The notes: generated by a model from the sequence alone, not told the origin. 39,959 nucleotides of DNA from an uncultured Bacteroidales bacterium (GCA_946403315.1 CAMIZK010000008.1:1-39959), one strand, 5' to 3'. Shown: positions 1 through 10,401, counted from the first letter of the stretch. Made by a program: numbers and translations.

Positions 1-422
1 GCATAATGCTTCGGTGTCGTCAATTTCCGCTCATATATTTTACACTCGGATAAACAGGGTACGTTTTCCGCCAGATATCCTTCGATGTTGCTGAAGTCAA
101 ACTTCCCGTAATACGCATCCACCTCTGGCAATTCTTCCTCCAACTCTGCCCGATACCGCTCACTCAGACAGCCCATCACAATCAGCTTTCTTAACTTCCC
201 CTTCTTCTTCCGCTCCGCCATCTGAAGGATCATATTCACACTCTCCTCCTTCGCGTCACCGATAAATCCGCAGGTGTTGATCACGCATACTTCGCCCTTT
301 GGCTCCTCCGGATCATGCACACACCTCCAGCCTGCCGCCTCCAACTGCCGCATCACCCGCTCTGCGTCCACCAAATTCTTTGAACACCCCAGCGTAATAA
401 AATCTACTTGCCCTTTAACCAT
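1..422 (-). CDS. rimO: Ribosomal protein S12 methylthiotransferase RimO, N-terminal part, truncated by window edge
   Basis: Minus-strand translation begins MVKGQVDFITLGCSKNLVDAERVMRQLEAAGW...VINTCGFIGDAKEESVN, matching the MTTase/RimO N-terminus; ATG at 422..420, runs off the left edge. Confidence 0.9.
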   Translation of the reverse strand, partial: MVKGQVDFITLGCSKNLVDAERVMRQLEAAGWRCVHDPEEPKGEVCVINTCGFIGDAKEESVNMILQMAERKKKGKLRKLIVMGCLSERYRAELEEELPEVDAYYGKFDFSNIEGYLAENVPCLSECKIYERKLTTPKHY

Positions 423-444
423 TCGCCTTTCGCCATTCGCCTTT
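417..444. repeat. Heptanucleotide tandem array (aaccatt cgccttt cgccatt cgccttt) in the recQ-rimO gap
   Basis: Four 7-bp units read directly; overlaps recQ stop (443-445) and rimO start (420-422). Confidence 0.85.
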
Positions 445-2626
445 AATTCCCCAAATCACAGTGGAACTTCAATCGTACCAACCGTACATGCATCTCGTCG
501 TAGTAATCCTCGCCTAACTCCTCCATCGCCTTCTTGATATTATCGTCATCGGCGTTCTTGAAGTAGTCGTAGATCTCTTCTTCCTCATCCGGATCCACTA
601 CCTCCTTAATAAAGTAATTGATGTTGAGTTTCGTGCCGCTGAAAACAATAGCCTCCAACTCTTCCAACATCTCATCCATCGACATACCGCAACTCTCGGC
701 TAAGTCGTCCAAATCCACACGACGGTCGATCGCCTGGATGATCTGTTTCTTTCGCGTACTCTTCTTCGCAACGGTTCGTATCCGCAAGTCTTCCGGCCGG
801 ATAATCTCGTTCTCATCGACGTACTCCTTAATAATATGCAAAAACTCATCACCGTACCGTTTCGCCTTGGCTACACCCACACCCGGAATCATCAGTAACT
901 CTTCCATCGTGATCGGATACGTCGTCGCCATCGCCTCCAGACTCGGATCCTGGAAGATCACAAACGGCGGAACATCGTTCTTCTTCGCTACCTTTCGACG
1001 GATATCCTTTAAGATCGCATACAGCACCTCGTCGGCAGCCGCACAGGTGGCACCTGCACCGTCCATATCGATCTCATCCTCGTCTTGCACCTCAATCGGC
1101 ACTTCGAACTTACCCGGTTTGCGAATGAACTTCAGTCCGTCTTTCTGCAGTTTCAGGTCACCGTAACTGTCCACATCCTTCTTGATCATCCCCACTAACA
1201 GCGCCTGTCTCAAAATAGCATGCAGCGTACTCTCTTCCACGTCACTCGCCGCACCGAAGTTATCCAGCTCATCGTGGTGGTAACTCATCACCTCGGCCGT
1301 CTGGTTTCCGTGCAGGATATCTACAATATGTTCGGCCTTATGGTGCTCGTTCACTTGCTGAATCGTCTCCAGCGCGATCTGTAACAACTCGCTCGCATCG
1401 ATCTGCTTATACGTCTTCCGGCAGTTGTCGCAGTTACCGCATTTGTCTTCGTTATATTCCTCACCGAAATAGTGCAGCAGCAGTTTCCGCCTACAGATCG
1501 TACTCTCCGCATAACTCTGCGTCTCAAACAGCAACTGATTGCCGATTCCGATCTCCTTCGGCGTCTTGTCTTTTTGGAATCTTCTCAGTCTTTCAATATC
1601 GTCCGGACTGTAGAAACACAGACAGATTCCTTCACCTCCGTCTCGACCCGCACGACCTGTCTCCTGATAGTATCCCTCCAGACTCTTTGGAATATCGTAA
1701 TGCACCACAAACCGTACGTCCGGCTTGTCAATACCCATACCGAACGCGATCGTCGCTACAATCACCTGGCACTCTTCCATCAAGAATGCGTCTTGGTTCT
1801 CTGACCGTGTCTGAGCGTCCATGCCTGCATGGTACGGCCGTGCACTGATTCCGTTCACCTTCAGCACCTCCGCCAGATCTTCCACCTCCTTGCGTGCCAA
1901 ACAATAGACGATACCGCTCTTGCCTTCCATCCCTCGGATGAAACGCACCAGATCCTTATCTACGTCCGCCGTCTTCGGTCTCACTTCGTAATACAGATTC
2001 GGACGGTTGAAACTGCTCTTGAACACCGTCGCATCCATCATACCTAAGTTCTTCTGGATGTCTTTCTGCACCTTCGGCGTTGCCGTCGCCGTCAATGCAA
2101 TAATCGGCGCTTTACCGATTCGTTGCACCATGCTGCGGATCTGACTGTACTCCGGACGGAAATCATGACCCCATTCCGAGATACAATGCGCCTCATCCAC
2201 CGCGTAGAAAGAGATCTTCACGCCCTTCAAAAAGTCCACGTTCTCTCCCTTGTTCAAACTCTCCGGCGCCAGATACAGCAACTTCGTCTTTCCTGCCAGC
2301 ACATCCTCTTTCACCGCTGCGATCTCAGGCCGACTCAAACTCGAATTGATGAAATGCGCTACACCTTCCTCCTCCGAGTAGTTACTCATCGCATCCACCT
2401 GGTTCTTCATCAGCGCTATCAGCGGCGAAATAACAATCGCTACGCCGTCCATGATCAACGATGGTAACTGGAAACAGAGACTCTTTCCTCCTCCGGTCGG
2501 CATCAATACAAACGTGTCTTTCCCCTCCATCACATTACGTATGATGGCTTCCTGATTGCCCTTGAACGTATCAAACCCAAAGTACGTCCGCAATGCCTCT
2601 ACTAACTGTTCATGTGTTACTTCCAT
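443..2626 (-). CDS. recQ: ATP-dependent DNA helicase RecQ
   Basis: 727 aa; FVLMPTGGGKSLCFQLP Walker A, DEAH box (VDEAHCISEWGHDFRPEY), QETGRAGRDG, zinc-binding cysteines and HRDC-like C-terminus. Confidence 0.95.
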   Translation of the reverse strand: MEVTHEQLVEALRTYFGFDTFKGNQEAIIRNVMEGKDTFVLMPTGGGKSLCFQLPSLIMDGVAIVISPLIALMKNQVDAMSNYSEEEGVAHFINSSLSRPEIAAVKEDVLAGKTKLLYLAPESLNKGENVDFLKGVKISFYAVDEAHCISEWGHDFRPEYSQIRSMVQRIGKAPIIALTATATPKVQKDIQKNLGMMDATVFKSSFNRPNLYYEVRPKTADVDKDLVRFIRGMEGKSGIVYCLARKEVEDLAEVLKVNGISARPYHAGMDAQTRSENQDAFLMEECQVIVATIAFGMGIDKPDVRFVVHYDIPKSLEGYYQETGRAGRDGGEGICLCFYSPDDIERLRRFQKDKTPKEIGIGNQLLFETQSYAESTICRRKLLLHYFGEEYNEDKCGNCDNCRKTYKQIDASELLQIALETIQQVNEHHKAEHIVDILHGNQTAEVMSYHHDELDNFGAASDVEESTLHAILRQALLVGMIKKDVDSYGDLKLQKDGLKFIRKPGKFEVPIEVQDEDEIDMDGAGATCAAADEVLYAILKDIRRKVAKKNDVPPFVIFQDPSLEAMATTYPITMEELLMIPGVGVAKAKRYGDEFLHIIKEYVDENEIIRPEDLRIRTVAKKSTRKKQIIQAIDRRVDLDDLAESCGMSMDEMLEELEAIVFSGTKLNINYFIKEVVDPDEEEEIYDYFKNADDDNIKKAMEELGEDYYDEMHVRLVRLKFHCDLGN

Positions 2627-2648
2627 AACAAAAAATTCAATTTGGGCG

Positions 2649-2680
2649 CAAAGATACTAAAAAAAAATTATATGTGCAAG
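2649..2680 (-). promoter_or_regulatory. Bacteroidota-type promoter for recQ
   Basis: Minus strand: CTTG (2680..2677), 20-nt spacer, TATCTTTG (2656..2649). Confidence 0.7.
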
Positions 2681-2762
2681 ACTTTGGTACTTTTTTTTTG
2701 AAAATCAGCATTTTTTTTAAGTCATTTTTGCTCTTTTTTGATAAAAAATCGCAATATCATCA

Positions 2763-2787
2763 GTATTATATACATAGTATATAATAC
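2763..2787. repeat. Perfect AT-rich inverted repeat, gtattatatac-ata-gtatataatac
   Basis: 11-bp arms, 3-bp spacer, read directly. Confidence 0.85.
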
Positions 2788-2798
2788 CAATATGTTAA

Positions 2799-2864
2799 AG
2801 TGCAAAAAATAGTGCGTGATAAGTGCGAGATAAGTGCGCCATAAGTACGTCATAAGTGCGTCAC
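2799..2864. repeat. 11-bp periodic tandem array with AGTGCG/AGTACG core
   Basis: Cores at 2799 (AGTGCA), 2811, 2822, 2833, 2844 (AGTACG), 2855; spacings 12,11,11,11,11. Confidence 0.85.
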
Positions 2865-2976
2865 TTTCGTGGTCGAAAGCATCTCTTCTGCAGGTATCTC
2901 CCATACTCCTTTCGAAAGATTTCGGTACGTTTCGAAGTGAAAAACGATATTTTTTTGAAAAAAAATCACAAAACAC

Positions 2977-3007
2977 TTGCACAATTCAAAAAAAAGCAGT
3001 AATTTTG
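2977..3007 (+). promoter_or_regulatory. Bacteroidota-type promoter for the MFS gene
   Basis: TTG (2977) - 20 nt - TAATTTTG (3000..3007). Confidence 0.65.
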
Positions 3008-3066
3008 CGCCGATTTTTGTAATGTATATTTTACAAATCAGGCAACTTAATTATAAAATTGATATC

Positions 3067-4407
3067 ATGCAGAAACGGAATTTATCCTTTGCACAACTCT
3101 TTAATTTGAGTTTCGGCTTCTTCGGAGTGCAAATAGCATACGCCCTCCAAAGTGCCAACATTTCACGTATCTTTGCTACCTTGGGCGCTGACCCCCACAC
3201 GCTGAGTTTCTTCTGGATCCTCCCGCCGTTGATGGGTATGATCGTGCAGCCGCTCGTAGGTAAGTATTCGGATAAAACATGGACGCGTCTCGGCCGTCGT
3301 AAACCTTACCTGCTCGTCGGTGCCCTCATCGCTCTCGCGGTGATGATTCTCCTGCCGAATGCCGGTAACTTCAGTTTCGGCCAGTCCGTCTTCCTCGGCC
3401 TCAATGCCGCAATGTGGTTCGGCCTATTCAGCCTCATGTTCCTCGATACCTCCATCAACATTGCTATGCAGCCGTTTAAGATGATGGTAGGCGATATGGT
3501 CAACGAAGAGCAGAAGGGTACGGCTTATGCCATCCAGTCTGCCCTCTGTAACGCAGGCTCGGTAGTAGGTTATCTCCTCCCGATCTCCTTGACGTGGGTA
3601 GGTATCGCGAATACCGCTCCGCAAGGCGTCATCCCCGACACCGTCAAATGGTCCTTCTACCTCGGTGCAGCTATTCTCACCCTTTGTTCGCTCTATACCT
3701 TTATGACCGTCAAAGAGATGAATCCGGAGGAATATGCCGAGTTCCACGGCATCAAGGATAAGAAAGTGGACCCATCAGACGAAAAAGGCATTATCACCTT
3801 GCTCAAAGAAGCACCTTCTGCTTTCTGGACAGTGGGCCTCGTGCAGTTCTTCTGCTGGTCTGCCTTCCTTTATATGTGGAACTATTCGAATGGCGCCATT
3901 GCCGTGAACTGCTTTGGCTGGGATGGAGTAGATACCGAAGTGGCAGAGTTTCAAAATGCCGGAAACTGGGTTGGCGTAGTATTCTGCGTACAAGCAGTCG
4001 GTTCGCTCCTATGGGCGGCTTTCCTGCCTTGGCTCGAGAAACGTTTCCATAACAAGGGAGCGTATTCGATCTCGCTCGTCGTGGGTGCAATCGGTTTTAT
4101 TTCCACTTTCTTCGTAACGAACCAGTATGTGCTCTTCGGCAGTTATCTCCTCATCGGTGCCGCTTGGGCGGCAATGCTTGCCCTGCCGTTCACCATCGTT
4201 ACCAACGCTATCAAGGGCGGTAACATGGGATATTACCTCGGCTTGTTCAACTGTACCATCTGCCTGCCGCAGATCATTGCAGCACTCCTCGGCGGTGTAC
4301 TCCTTACTTATATATGCGGGGGCGCGCAGGCGGGTATGCTCATCGTTTCCGGTGTGCTCCTCCTCTGTGGTGCTGCATCTGTCTTTATCATTAAAGAGAA
4401 AGAATAA
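3067..4407 (+). CDS. SLC45/GPH-like MFS sugar transporter
   Basis: MQKRNLSFAQLFNLSFGFFGVQIAYALQSANISRIFATLGADPHTLSFFWILPPLMGMIVQPLVGKYSDKTW; many TM segments. ATG 3067 preferred over the 2977 ORF start, which overlaps the promoter. Confidence 0.88.
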   Translation: MQKRNLSFAQLFNLSFGFFGVQIAYALQSANISRIFATLGADPHTLSFFWILPPLMGMIVQPLVGKYSDKTWTRLGRRKPYLLVGALIALAVMILLPNAGNFSFGQSVFLGLNAAMWFGLFSLMFLDTSINIAMQPFKMMVGDMVNEEQKGTAYAIQSALCNAGSVVGYLLPISLTWVGIANTAPQGVIPDTVKWSFYLGAAILTLCSLYTFMTVKEMNPEEYAEFHGIKDKKVDPSDEKGIITLLKEAPSAFWTVGLVQFFCWSAFLYMWNYSNGAIAVNCFGWDGVDTEVAEFQNAGNWVGVVFCVQAVGSLLWAAFLPWLEKRFHNKGAYSISLVVGAIGFISTFFVTNQYVLFGSYLLIGAAWAAMLALPFTIVTNAIKGGNMGYYLGLFNCTICLPQIIAALLGGVLLTYICGGAQAGMLIVSGVLLLCGAASVFIIKEKE

Positions 4408-4444
4408 TATCGCATAAACAACAAACAAATAATTAATATCTATT

Positions 4445-5410
4445 ATGAAAAACAAATCTACAATTCTAATCATGGCCTTGGCCATTGTAACGGCCCTTGT
4501 GGGCTGTAAAAGGAATGAGATTGACATCGAAGAAGAACTGAAGGAACTCTCGGAAGAGACTTTCAAAAGTCTTGAGTATTGCAGCCATGTTGATCTGAAC
4601 GGCTACAATATGGATGTCATTCAATTCCATTTCAATCATGCTGACAACACAGTGGAAAAAACTACCTTCTCCTTCGGTGATGGCGTTTCGGCTGCGTTTG
4701 AATCGAAGACCTATTCGCTGGTCTGGGATGAATTTACAAGTTCTATGTTAGGCAGAAAAGCGCGGCTTGTCGCTGAGGATGAAGAACTGAACTTGCTCTA
4801 TCTGAATAATGTCTTTACACTCTCCGATTCCGTGCAGATGACCGAGAAGGAAGCCCTTGCGGATATCGCTTCTTCCATCTCCTCGAATATTGCGAACTCG
4901 GATTGGGCTGCTTATGAACCCGTTTATGTGATGCAGGACCATTGGACCATGGATACAACATGGTATGAGACCCACCGTCAGGGAAAGAAGATTATCGTGG
5001 ACACCATCACAGGACGCTTCAAACATGAGGAACAGATCCCTGTAGGTGTTGCTTCTCAAAAGATTTCTTATCTTCGTTTCTATGATGATGTTACTTCTCA
5101 TAGAAAGACTTTGGCTTGGGCAAGCGGAGAGCAGGTTAATATTGTAACACCTGATACGACGATTTTACCTCAAGTCCAGGATGCTACGAAGAACGATACC
5201 ATTATTACGTTCTCTATCGAAGAAACACCTGCAACTCGTATTGTTGTTGATTCTGCTAATCACTGGAGTCTTGCTAAGGTCAAAGAGGGCGCGTTTGATG
5301 TGATATTCAAACATACTGATGACGGCGCAGATGAGACTTTGCAAATGTCCGCTTGTACGGATAGTACATTTACGCTGAATAATGCGATTTATCATAACCT
5401 GAAAAAATAA
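4445..5410 (+). CDS. Hypothetical lipoprotein in the sus-like cluster
   Basis: Lipobox-like N-terminus MKNKSTILIMALAIVTALVGCKRNE; no family recognised. Confidence 0.75.
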   Translation: MKNKSTILIMALAIVTALVGCKRNEIDIEEELKELSEETFKSLEYCSHVDLNGYNMDVIQFHFNHADNTVEKTTFSFGDGVSAAFESKTYSLVWDEFTSSMLGRKARLVAEDEELNLLYLNNVFTLSDSVQMTEKEALADIASSISSNIANSDWAAYEPVYVMQDHWTMDTTWYETHRQGKKIIVDTITGRFKHEEQIPVGVASQKISYLRFYDDVTSHRKTLAWASGEQVNIVTPDTTILPQVQDATKNDTIITFSIEETPATRIVVDSANHWSLAKVKEGAFDVIFKHTDDGADETLQMSACTDSTFTLNNAIYHNLKK

Positions 5411-5416
5411 TACTGT

Positions 5417-8400
5417 ATGAAAAACAATATATTCAATCTTCGCGCGCTGCTGATGTCATGTCTCCTCTTTGTGGGACTGTCAGCTTTCGCTCAACTCTCG
5501 GTGCAGGGTAATGTCACTGACGCCGCTACTGGTGAACCCATTATAGGCGCGTCTATCCTCGAAATAGGCACTACAAATGGTACGATTACTGATTTCGATG
5601 GTAAATTTTTACTCAATGTAAAAACAGGTGCAAAACTCTCTATCTCCTACATGGGTTATAAAACCCAGGAACTCGCGGCTGCGCCGAACATGAGCGTCCG
5701 TCTGGGTGAGGACACCGAGTTGCTGGAGGAAGTCGTAGTCGTTGGTTATGGTGTAGTGAAGAAAGGTGACGCCACCGGTTCTGTTACTGCGATCAAACCC
5801 GATGATATGAACAAAGGTCTGACGACCAACGCTCAAGACATGCTCCAAGGTAAGATTGCCGGTGTGAACGTAGTCGCTGCGGATGGTACGCCGGGTGGAG
5901 CCGGAGCAATCACGATTCGTGGTGGTGCTTCCCTCAACGCTTCCAATAATCCCTTGATTGTCATCGATGGACTCGCAATGGATGAGAATGGTATCCAAGG
6001 TGTATCGAACCCGCTTTCTATGGTTAACCCGAACGATATTGAGAGCTTTACCGTCCTCAAAGACGCTTCCGCTACCGCTATCTATGGTAGCCGTGCTTCC
6101 AATGGTGTCATCCTTATTACTACCAAGAAAGGTGCAAAAGGCAGCAAACCCAAAGTAAGTTACGCCGGTAACCTCTCTATCGGTACGCTGACCAACCGCA
6201 CCCAGGTGCTCACGGCGGATCAGCTCCGCGGATATGCTACCGCCCTGGGTCATAACGAAGAGAAAACCAATTCTTTAGGAACAGCAAGTACCGATTGGCA
6301 GGACCAGATATACCGCACCACGGTTTCCACCGACCATAATATCTCGATTATGGGTGGCGTGAAGAACAATATCGTGGACATGCCGTATCGTGCATCGGTG
6401 GGCTATACCCTCCAAAACGGAGCTATCAAGACTTCGCAGATGCAGCGTGTTACCGCATCCCTCAACCTCAGCCCGTCCTTCTTGGATAACCACTTGGCAT
6501 TCAATATCAATACCAAGGGAATGTATATCTACAACCGCTATCCTGCCGGGGTCGTAGGTGCGGCTCTGTCCATGGATCCTACTATGCCTGTTAGAGGACA
6601 GGCGGTTAATGCCAATGGAGATGTCCTCGTGCCGCAGAACGTGCTTGATAACTGGTTCGACGGATACTACCAGCGTATCGTTTCTCCTTCTGGATACAAC
6701 GATGACGCATGGCCCTATACCAAAAACTCACAGACTACAGGCAACCCGGCTGCTGCTTTGGCACACAAGAATGACCGTGCAAACGCAGGCTCCTTCGTCG
6801 GAAATATCGAGGCGGACTATAAGATTCATGGTTTCGAAGATCTGCATATCCACGCTAACTTCGGTGCTGACTATTCCTACGGTAAGCAGAAAACGGTTTT
6901 GCCGGCTTATAGCTATGACAACCACTATTTCGGTTGGAATGGCTGGAGCGATATGAGCAAGTACAACCTCCAGTTCTCCGCTTATGCGCAATACGGACAC
7001 GATTGGGAAGAGGAGAAACAGCATTTTGATATAATGGTCGGTTATGAGAACCAGTATTTCTACCGTAAAACGCAGAGCGATGGTTCCGGTTTCTACCAGA
7101 CCACGAATAAGGATCCTGAATTGGCAGGACAACCCTATAACAGATATACCAATACCTATATCACGGATAATGCCCTCCAGTCTGTCTATGGACGTATCAA
7201 CTGGAATGGTTGGGACCAAGTCCTCGTTACCGCTACCTTCCGTGCGGATGCTTCCTCTCGTTTCGCTAAATATAACTCGAAAGGACAGAACGCACGCTGG
7301 GGGCTCTTCCCATCTGTAGCGCTCGGTTGGAAGATCAAAGAGACCTTCCTCAAGGATGTCAATTCTATCAATGACCTCAAACTCCGTATCGGTTATGGTA
7401 TCACGGGTCAACAGAACTTAGGTGTGGATTACTACTATCTGCCTACTTATGCTACGGCGCAAGACCACGCGTATTACCCCGTTCTGGATGGTGGCGAGGA
7501 CAATCCTCTCTTCGCCGGTAGAGATGCAAACGGCAACGCGGTGTATTATACCAGCCGTCCGGGTGTATATAATACAGACCTGACTTGGGAGAAAACATAT
7601 ACCAGCAATATCGGTATCGACTTCGCCTTCCTCAACAACCGTATCAATGGTAATATCGACTACTATCATCGTCGTACCAAAGACCTCTTGAGTACCGTCA
7701 ACGTATCTGCCGGTTCGAACTTCAAGAACCAGATGCTCGGAAACATCGGTAGCCTCTACAACCAAGGTGTTGAGTTCGCTATCAATGCGGTGCTCGTAGA
7801 TACGAAGAACTTCAAATGGGACTTGGGCTACAACGTAGCTTGGAACCAGAACAAGATCACCCAGTTGCTCTCGGACGATCCGGACTACTTCGTTCCGACC
7901 GGAGGTATCAGCTCGGGTACCGGTAATACGATCCAGGCGCATAAAGTGGGCGAAGCCGCTTACTCTTTCCTTGTCTATGAGACGAAAACCATGACCGATG
8001 AGAATGGGGTGACACGTCATTATTTCATCGACCGTAACAAAGATGGTCAGATCAACGATAACGATAAATACATCTACCACAATCCTGCTGCTCCTGTCAC
8101 TATGGGTCTGCAGACCAAGTTCCAGTTCTATGGCTTCGACTTGGGCATCACGCTCCGTGCTAATATCGGCAACTATGTCTATAACGACGTATTGGCAGGC
8201 AACCTGCAATGGGTAGAAGCAGATAAAGTTTACCAGAATCAGAATGGCGGTTACCACTCTGTCCTGACTTCTGCTTTCAACTGCTATTATGGAGACAACA
8301 TGCGTAGCGATGATATCCGCACGTACGTTTGGAACGATGCAACCCAAGCTTACGAAGTGGGAACGGATTCCAAAGGTGCTTTGGTGAAGAACTCCAACTG

Positions 8401-8632
8401 GTATGCTTCGGACTTCTTCGTGGAGAAAGCATCTTTCCTCCGTATTGACAATATCACGCTCGGTTATAGTTTCAACAAGACGAAAGTACAGGGACGTGCG
8501 TACGTTACTGTATCCAACCCGTGCGTCTTCTCTAAATACAAAGGACTCGACCCGGAGGTCGGCGGAGGTATTGACAACAATATCTATCCTCGTAGTATGA
8601 CTACCGTGATGGGTATCACGCTCCAATTCTAA
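5417..8632 (+). CDS. SusC/RagA-family TonB-linked outer membrane protein
   Basis: Carboxypeptidase-like domain (VQGNVTDAATGEPIIGASI), TonB box region (EEVVVVGYGVVKKGDATGSV), plug (IRGGASLNASNNPLIVIDG; SATAIYGSRASNGVILITTKKG), beta-barrel C-terminus. Confidence 0.97.
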   Translation: MKNNIFNLRALLMSCLLFVGLSAFAQLSVQGNVTDAATGEPIIGASILEIGTTNGTITDFDGKFLLNVKTGAKLSISYMGYKTQELAAAPNMSVRLGEDTELLEEVVVVGYGVVKKGDATGSVTAIKPDDMNKGLTTNAQDMLQGKIAGVNVVAADGTPGGAGAITIRGGASLNASNNPLIVIDGLAMDENGIQGVSNPLSMVNPNDIESFTVLKDASATAIYGSRASNGVILITTKKGAKGSKPKVSYAGNLSIGTLTNRTQVLTADQLRGYATALGHNEEKTNSLGTASTDWQDQIYRTTVSTDHNISIMGGVKNNIVDMPYRASVGYTLQNGAIKTSQMQRVTASLNLSPSFLDNHLAFNINTKGMYIYNRYPAGVVGAALSMDPTMPVRGQAVNANGDVLVPQNVLDNWFDGYYQRIVSPSGYNDDAWPYTKNSQTTGNPAAALAHKNDRANAGSFVGNIEADYKIHGFEDLHIHANFGADYSYGKQKTVLPAYSYDNHYFGWNGWSDMSKYNLQFSAYAQYGHDWEEEKQHFDIMVGYENQYFYRKTQSDGSGFYQTTNKDPELAGQPYNRYTNTYITDNALQSVYGRINWNGWDQVLVTATFRADASSRFAKYNSKGQNARWGLFPSVALGWKIKETFLKDVNSINDLKLRIGYGITGQQNLGVDYYYLPTYATAQDHAYYPVLDGGEDNPLFAGRDANGNAVYYTSRPGVYNTDLTWEKTYTSNIGIDFAFLNNRINGNIDYYHRRTKDLLSTVNVSAGSNFKNQMLGNIGSLYNQGVEFAINAVLVDTKNFKWDLGYNVAWNQNKITQLLSDDPDYFVPTGGISSGTGNTIQAHKVGEAAYSFLVYETKTMTDENGVTRHYFIDRNKDGQINDNDKYIYHNPAAPVTMGLQTKFQFYGFDLGITLRANIGNYVYNDVLAGNLQWVEADKVYQNQNGGYHSVLTSAFNCYYGDNMRSDDIRTYVWNDATQAYEVGTDSKGALVKNSNWYASDFFVEKASFLRIDNITLGYSFNKTKVQGRAYVTVSNPCVFSKYKGLDPEVGGGIDNNIYPRSMTTVMGITLQF

Positions 8633-8679
8633 TATGCAAGAATTCATAGAATAAAGAAACTTCAAAAATTAAAAGCGTT

Positions 8680-10401
8680 ATGAAATACACAAAAATATTC
8701 TTTGCAGCCTTATTAGGTTTAGGTATGACGGCGTGTTCGCTTGATAGAGAACCACTGGATCCTAACACAGACACGAAATTTAATAAAGATGCTGTGTTCG
8801 CTAAATGCTACGCTACCTTTGGTGTTACCGGACAAAAAGGACCGGACGGCAACGGAGACGTAGATGGCATTGATGAGGGTACTTCTTCCTTCTATCGTAT
8901 GTTCTGGGAACTGAATGAGTTCTGTACGGACGAAGGTTGGTGGATCTGGAATGATGTGGGATTGGCGGATATTCGTACCCTGACATGGAGTTCGAGCAAC
9001 GACCTGGTATATGGATTGTATTCGCGTCTGAACTTTGATATCACGCTCTGCAATTCGTTCTTGGATAAGACTACCGAATATACGGATGACGAGACATTGG
9101 CGCAACGCGCGGAAGTGCGTATGCTGCGTGCAATCAACTTCTATTATCTCTTGGATATGTTCTATCGCATGCCGTTCTCGCTGACCGTTTCGCCTAACAA
9201 ACCGATGCCGACTACGCGTCAGGAGTTGTTTACATGGCTGGAGACGGAATGTCTGGAACTGGCTTCCGATCCGCATATTATCCAGGCGGGACAGAGAACC
9301 AACAAATACCGTGTCGATCAGGCATGCGCTTGGTTCCTGCTGATGCGTCTGTACCTCAATGCAGAGGTATATAACGAGTCCGCACTCGGCGCAAGGGATG
9401 GCGAACCGAGATATGCGGATGCAAAGCAATACGCGAAGAAACTGATGGATAGCTCGTACAAACTGCACGGCTATGACAAATCTGCAAAGGCTGCGATTGA
9501 TCTGGCTAAGGAGCGTACCGCTGATCATGTGTACTACTCGGCTTACCAGCAGCTCTTTATGGGCGATAACGATAACAACGGCGCTCAGGAAGAAGCAATC
9601 TTCATGATTTACCAGGATGCAATCCATTCCCAGAACTGGGGCGGTTCACGCTTCCTCGTCAGCGCCGTTCGCGATGCGAACTATGTGCCTTTCGGCTCGA
9701 CGGATACATGGTCGTGTTTCCGCTCTTCGCCTGAATTCGTATATTACTGGGTGGACAAATCCAAAGCATCCTCTATCTCTCTGAATGAGTATCAGATGCC
9801 GGTTGCTCTCGGTGATGACCGTGCAATCATGGCTTCCAAGACCACCGCAGGAAAGAAGATGTCTTTGACCGGAAATGAAGCAGCCGATTTCTATGCTTCT
9901 TGGTCGGTTCTTAAATTCACAGGTGTGTACTCGACCTCCGAGACCACGACTCTGAAGGATTCCCAAGGAAATGACTCTATTGTAGAAGCTCCGTGGATCT
10001 GGGCTTCGCCTGTCGGCGAACCTCAATGGCCGGATACGGACATTCCTTTGTTCCGTCTCGCAGAGGCTTACTTGACCTATGCCGAGGCTTGCTTCCGTAC
10101 GGGAGAATTGGCTCCCGCGGTAGAGGCTGTAAACTGCCTGCGCCGCCGCGCCAATGCACCGGAGGTTACCACGCTGGATGAGGAATCGCTGTTGGTTGAG
10201 TGGGCGAAAGAGTTCTGGTGTGAAGGACGCCGCCGTACAGACTTGATCCGCTTCGGACAATTTGCAGGTCCGTCCTCTACCATGACATGGGAAGGACATA
10301 AAGCAGGGAAGGACGCAAAATACAATGTGTATCCGATTCCGGCTAAGGATGTTACTGCCAATGAAAACTTAAAAGGTCTAAACGAAGAAATAGGTTACTA
10401 A
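8680..10401 (+). CDS. SusD/RagB-family nutrient-binding lipoprotein
   Basis: Lipobox (LGLGMTACSLDREPLDPNTDTKF), RAINFYYLLDMFYRMPF, LFRLAEAYLTYAEA, RRRTDLIRFGQF, YPIPAKDVTANENL. Confidence 0.97.
   Translation: MKYTKIFFAALLGLGMTACSLDREPLDPNTDTKFNKDAVFAKCYATFGVTGQKGPDGNGDVDGIDEGTSSFYRMFWELNEFCTDEGWWIWNDVGLADIRTLTWSSSNDLVYGLYSRLNFDITLCNSFLDKTTEYTDDETLAQRAEVRMLRAINFYYLLDMFYRMPFSLTVSPNKPMPTTRQELFTWLETECLELASDPHIIQAGQRTNKYRVDQACAWFLLMRLYLNAEVYNESALGARDGEPRYADAKQYAKKLMDSSYKLHGYDKSAKAAIDLAKERTADHVYYSAYQQLFMGDNDNNGAQEEAIFMIYQDAIHSQNWGGSRFLVSAVRDANYVPFGSTDTWSCFRSSPEFVYYWVDKSKASSISLNEYQMPVALGDDRAIMASKTTAGKKMSLTGNEAADFYASWSVLKFTGVYSTSETTTLKDSQGNDSIVEAPWIWASPVGEPQWPDTDIPLFRLAEAYLTYAEACFRTGELAPAVEAVNCLRRRANAPEVTTLDEESLLVEWAKEFWCEGRRRTDLIRFGQFAGPSSTMTWEGHKAGKDAKYNVYPIPAKDVTANENLKGLNEEIGY

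Noticed and set aside
2722-2982. 86-aa ORF across the recQ-MFS intergenic region
   Set aside because: Covers the palindrome, 11-bp array and promoter; better explained as regulatory DNA.
7418-8665. 415-aa minus-strand ORF antisense to susC
   Set aside because: Shadow of SusC coding bias; no signal or domain.
8719-9627. 302-aa minus-strand ORF antisense to susD
   Set aside because: Shadow ORF over well-supported SusD.
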